A stretch of 23,070 nucleotides of DNA from Bacilli bacterium (GTDB lineage: Bacteria > Bacillota_I > Bacilli_A > RF39 > UBA660): the NCBI GenBank assembly GCA_016295795.1, contig JAEDKN010000013.1, positions 1-23,070 on the forward strand, written 5' to 3'. A program made the translations under genes and the position numbers. Every line of letters begins with the position of its first letter. The first letter of the stretch is position 1. Shown in pieces: positions 22,756-23,070 of the stretch. The notes beneath the pieces are model-generated. The model saw only the letters and a program-made list of their open reading frames with translations. It did not search any database and had not been told where the DNA came from.

Positions 22756-23070
22756 CTAAATAGTATCTTTTTGTTTCTTTTTTATGGTTAATGTCAATAC
22801 AGTTCCACCAAGTGTTAAACAAACAATCCCTGCGATAATAGCAGATATTGAATAAGAAGATAGTGTATCTGGCACTTTTACAATAGTCTCTTCATCATCA
22901 GAATCTACATTTTCAGAAATATTTCCATTAGTAGTTTTAGTCCATTCAGATTTTGTTGTAGCTTCTGAATTGTCCTTTGTAGATAATAAAGTTATTCTTG
23001 CCGCTCCGCTTCCTTTATGTCCTTCACCCAACTCGTATGTTCCTCCATTTGGATTAGGCATAGCTTTTGA
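22756..23070 (-). CDS. C-terminal part of sortase-anchored surface protein (partial)
   Basis: Only the C-terminus (about 104 residues) is in the window; the frame stays open to the right edge. It begins with a glycine-rich end reading NGGTYELGEGHKGSGAARITLL, like the closing strand of a glycine-rich adhesin domain. A Ser/Thr/Asp-rich spacer follows. A VKVPDTL motif comes next, a sortase sorting signal variant of LPxT, then a hydrophobic helix (SISAIIAGIVCLTLGGTVLTL) and a KKKQK tail. This fits a protein secreted and covalently fixed to the cell wall. The N-terminal signal peptide and main domains lie outside the window. No terminator is obvious downstream. Confidence 0.7.
   Translation of the reverse strand, partial: SKAMPNPNGGTYELGEGHKGSGAARITLLSTKDNSEATTKSEWTKTTNGNISENVDSDDEETIVKVPDTLSSYSISAIIAGIVCLTLGGTVLTLTIKKKQKDTI

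Overview
The window is about 23 kb of AT-rich DNA, packed almost entirely with minus-strand genes. Gene content points to a Bacillota (class Bacilli) chromosome: AlaRS, ValRS, Lon, MiaB, RicA-like, RecD2, UppP, T-box leaders, strong AGGAGG/AGGTGAT ribosome binding sites and sigma-A-like promoters. Several genes (lon, spoVID-like, miaB and the small membrane gene at 18007) end in TGA and tryptophan is written TGG, so the standard bacterial code applies and not the Mycoplasma code. The very low GC and short intergenic gaps suggest a small-genome, possibly uncultured, gut-type Bacilli lineage. That placement is inference only.

Region 1 (1-7570, minus strand): a T-box(Ala)-controlled pair made of a dNMP kinase-like gene and alaS. 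Upstream of it lie an AI-2E family permease, a 54-residue YrzQ-like protein with a GTG start, recD2 and an 86-residue unknown protein. The order recD2 / small protein / AI-2E permease / alaS matches the B. subtilis yrrC-yrzQ-yrrI-alaS neighbourhood as I remember it. The 86-aa gene and recD2 sit behind a clear promoter overlapped by a perfect LexA-type (SOS) box.

Region 2 (7700-12300): an orphan Flp-like pilin, a plus-strand DUF192 gene with its own promoter, uppP, an unrecognised 226-residue protein, and lon. DUF192 and uppP converge on one 14-bp hairpin that holds both stop codons.

Region 3 (12400-20050): a sporulation-type sigma factor (SigE/SigK-like, no pro-sequence, extra C-terminal tail), then valS preceded by an HD-domain gene behind a T-box(Val), then a pair of type IV pilin-like genes, a small divergent membrane protein, and a spoVID-like/ysxE-like pair. 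spoVID-ysxE-valS with lon nearby is Bacillus sporulation synteny. A SigE-like promoter candidate precedes the spoVID-like gene, so the sigma factor and this pair may be parts of one retained or divergent sporulation programme.

Region 4 (20080-23070): miaB-ricA, an ankyrin-repeat gene with its own strong promoter, and the C-terminal end of a surface protein with a sortase-like VPDT sorting signal that runs off the right edge.

No tRNA, rRNA, CRISPR array, insertion sequence or prophage was seen. The most interesting leads are the SOS-controlled recD2 operon, the sporulation sigma/SpoVID/YsxE set, and two T-box operons that each carry a nucleotide-type enzyme gene between the leader and the synthetase.
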